This document shows, in pieces, positions 62,205 to 64,000 of a stretch of DNA of 64,000 nt (its first letter is position 1; the number at the start of each line of letters is the position of its first letter). A program made the translations under genes and the position numbers. Source of the DNA: Tessaracoccus flavus (GTDB taxonomy: Bacteria > Actinomycetota > Actinomycetes > Propionibacteriales > Propionibacteriaceae); assembly GCF_001997295.1 (NCBI RefSeq), contig NZ_CP019605.1:1550001-1614000 (forward strand), given 5' to 3'. A model generated the notes under the pieces. The model was not told the origin of the DNA, made no database searches, and saw only the letters and a list, made by a program, of their open reading frames with translations.

Positions 62205-62633
62205 AACCCCTCCCTTCTCCGACACGACAGAAATCGATGTGACAAACGTATCCAAGAACACGTGATCTACCTCCTGAGACACGGAGTGTTGCGTGCGTAG
62301 GATTCATGCTGTTACCTGTACGAGTGCCCCCCCCGCCGACTTCGGCTCAGGCCCCCAGCACCGCCCCCAAGATCCGCTTCAGACCTGCCCTTCTGCAGAA
62401 CAACAGATCCCACCATCGTTGGCCTTTGGTGTGATGCGCTCAACCCTGGCCTTCGTATATCCAAACGACTATCGTGGCGCGACCTCGCAGCCGCAGATTG
62501 GAACCGAAGTTCCCATGACTGGGCCTTCAAGCGCACCCTCTCTCCGACCCAGTCTAGGGCGAGGAGCGGACCTATCCCGGTCCGGCCAGAGGGGATCGGC
62601 CCGTTCTGGTGGCCCACTGATGAACGCGTTGTG
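62205..62633. other. Intergenic region between helicase and AAA ATPase
   Basis: About 430 bp with lower GC than the helicase gene. It must contain the helicase promoter, reading leftwards. An in-frame GTG at 62282 exists but has weak signals. No hairpin terminator, repeat or RNA gene could be identified for the AAA gene that ends at 62634. Confidence 0.4.
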
Positions 62634-63908
62634 CTAGCGAATCGCGATCATCGCGACCGCCTCGCGAATTACTGCAGAGAACGCTGCTGACCAACCGGAA
62701 CCCGGAGCAGCGAGTTCTGGATTCATCCTGGCTCGGGCGTAGGAGTGAAACAGTGGATCGATGAACCTGAAAAGCCCCGCGCTCGTACGCCGAATGAGTG
62801 CCCCACGGTCTTCACTCTGCAATTTCTGCAAGTAGAGCGTCACGTTGCTCGAGGGATACTCAGGGTTCTCCCTGCGAATGTCAGCCAGAACTTGCGCATG
62901 GCTCAAACCCTCCTGCGGACCTCGAGCCAACGCTCTTATGATGAGCTCTGTGTTGTGATACTTCCGCTCCCGCTCCCTCTTCAGCGCCAACTCATAGCGC
63001 GCCTTCAGAGTATCGGACGACTCTGCGATGTAGGTGAGGACTGCGGACTGCAGTTCTGCCTCCAATAGACGCTTCTTTATCGCCTGTGTGGAGCGAATCT
63101 TAGCAGCCCTGCATGCATTCAGAGCAAGGTGGTGCGTGACGCTAGCCAAACCAGATGAGAAGTTCACGATATCGTGCGATATCTGAGAACTATCAATATT
63201 CAGGAGCGAGTCTCCGCCTCGGAGAATCCCTCGCAACTCACCTATATCCATTAAGGGCACGTGAATTTCGGCCACGCGATTTCGCATCTCATTCTCGTAG
63301 GCCACAACCTCACGTGCTGAATCTGTGGCGCCGATGGCCACTATACGCACTGCGGGGTAGTCCATGGCCATATCAGAGAAGATCTTGAAGGCCTGGGCCA
63401 ACGCCTTCTTCTCCACCTCACGAACCTTGTGGAAGTCCTCGATTATCCAACAGAGGTCCTTTTCTCCCATCCACTTAGCGAGTCTCTGTGGTGAGATTTG
63501 CGGCACCACGATTCTCTTGTGCCCCGTTGTCGCACTCTCCTCCAGCGAGGCCTGCACAGCCGACTTAGCTTGCAGAAACTGGGCCTCAAGCGTCGTGCCG
63601 AACGCCTGCTTGGTTGCGGATCCGTGGGATTCGGCATAATAGAGGTCGAGTTGATCGAAAGCATCCAACAAAAGGTCACTGAAGGTCGTCTCGGCATGGC
63701 AAGACGTAGTGATCCAGCCCGCGTGGTAGCTCTTTACACATTGGCGGAGAAGTGTGGTCTTCCCCGACCCTGATTCCCCATAGACAACTATCTGCTTTCC
63801 CGGCGTCGAGAGAGCATCCTTCACCGCTGCGTCAAGCCCGGCGCGCGGAACAAAATTGAGCACGGCCTGACTTGTGGGCGTGAAAACCTGCTCGACGCGA
63901 TAGCTCAT
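62634..63908 (-). CDS. AAA+ ATPase with C-terminal winged helix (defence-associated?)
   Basis: A 424-residue AAA/STAND-like ATPase. Walker A is VVYGESGSGKTTLLRQC, Walker B is LCWIIEDFHKV, and VRIVAIGATDSAREVVAYEN is the sensor 1 region. The C-terminal 110 residues are a winged helix (LSHAQVLADIRRENPEYPSS, NVTLYLQKLQSEDRGALIRR). Codons are visibly AT-richer than everything else in the window, which suggests recent transfer. Start may be ATG 63908 or upstream GTG 63917/ATG 63938. It lies upstream of the helicase genes on the same strand. Confidence 0.82.
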   Translation of the reverse strand: MSYRVEQVFTPTSQAVLNFVPRAGLDAAVKDALSTPGKQIVVYGESGSGKTTLLRQCVKSYHAGWITTSCHAETTFSDLLLDAFDQLDLYYAESHGSATKQAFGTTLEAQFLQAKSAVQASLEESATTGHKRIVVPQISPQRLAKWMGEKDLCWIIEDFHKVREVEKKALAQAFKIFSDMAMDYPAVRIVAIGATDSAREVVAYENEMRNRVAEIHVPLMDIGELRGILRGGDSLLNIDSSQISHDIVNFSSGLASVTHHLALNACRAAKIRSTQAIKKRLLEAELQSAVLTYIAESSDTLKARYELALKRERERKYHNTELIIRALARGPQEGLSHAQVLADIRRENPEYPSSNVTLYLQKLQSEDRGALIRRTSAGLFRFIDPLFHSYARARMNPELAAPGSGWSAAFSAVIREAVAMIAIR

Positions 63909-64000
63909 CTCAGTCACGAGTACATTATGCCACGACAAGGCAATCTAGTCCCACCCGATTCACGTGATTCGGACTTAAGAGGCTCTTCGTACCTGAGCGT

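Noticed and set aside
62283..62633. tRNA or attachment site at the island border
   Set aside because: No cloverleaf or T-arm consensus (GGTTCGAnTCC type) could be found, and no direct repeat flanking the island was seen.

Overview
The window is high-GC actinobacterial DNA. WhiB-like, DUF1707, OmpR-type and CsoR proteins, GTG starts and G+C-rich third codon positions all fit. The gene set and the dispersed palindromic repeats suggest a Propionibacteriaceae (Tessaracoccus-like) genome, but that assignment is an inference. No rRNA, tRNA or CRISPR array was recognised.

Layout. 1-14.2 kb is ordinary chromosome: acyltransferase, PAC2 protein, acetyltransferases, SDRs, ornithine aminotransferase, phosphoesterase, DinB, GyrI, CPBP, emfourin-like, PrcB-like and VOC proteins. 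It also holds a striking 20-nt-periodic palindromic array at 5480-5703. 14.5-16.0 kb is an IS110-family element with a probable bridge RNA, inserted in a dispersed palindromic repeat. 16.2-18.7 kb has a UPF0158 protein and a membrane-anchored sulfite-oxidase-like protein. 18.8-19.4 kb is debris (transposase and CDF-transporter fragments).

19.5-31.6 kb is a copper/redox island. It contains two DUF305 proteins, a thioredoxin-fold/CcdA/glutaredoxin operon, an OmpR-type two-component system, a YHS protein, an extra Lgt, an HMA copper-binding protein, a cupredoxin-CopA-YHS fusion ATPase, CsoR and a His/Met-rich small membrane protein. I find an 18-bp direct-repeat box (CTTGAnC-N5-CTTGACC, 11-bp period) in front of almost every transcription unit of the island. 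On the + strand it sits 71-94 bp before the start codon and about 50 bp before a -10-like hexamer. This is most simply the binding site of the island's own response regulator. CsoR-type operators overlap the copA promoter and a decayed duplicate of it.

31.6-33.4 kb is rearranged: a CapK-like gene cut by an IS3 element that is itself truncated. 33.4-39.8 kb holds two large secreted GH43-type glycosidases sharing the same C-terminal Cys-containing module, followed by fused gene remnants (LacI and a surface protein). 40.8-51 kb is mixed: WhiB-like, PIN, SOUL, membrane-anchored Mrr nuclease, lipoprotein, two DUF4143 ATPases, an unusual zinc-binding SDR-like protein, a P-loop kinase, and a decayed GlxA-regulator/isochorismatase pair.

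51-64 kb looks like a defence island. A 2131-residue DEAD-type helicase with DUF1998 zinc clusters and a C-terminal nuclease-like domain overlaps a UvrD-type helicase with a RelE/ParE-like N-terminus. Upstream is an AT-richer AAA+ ATPase with a winged helix. A partial, internally deleted second copy of the UvrD gene is joined at a 12-bp microhomology to a second, truncated copy of the acetyltransferase encoded at 10.7 kb.
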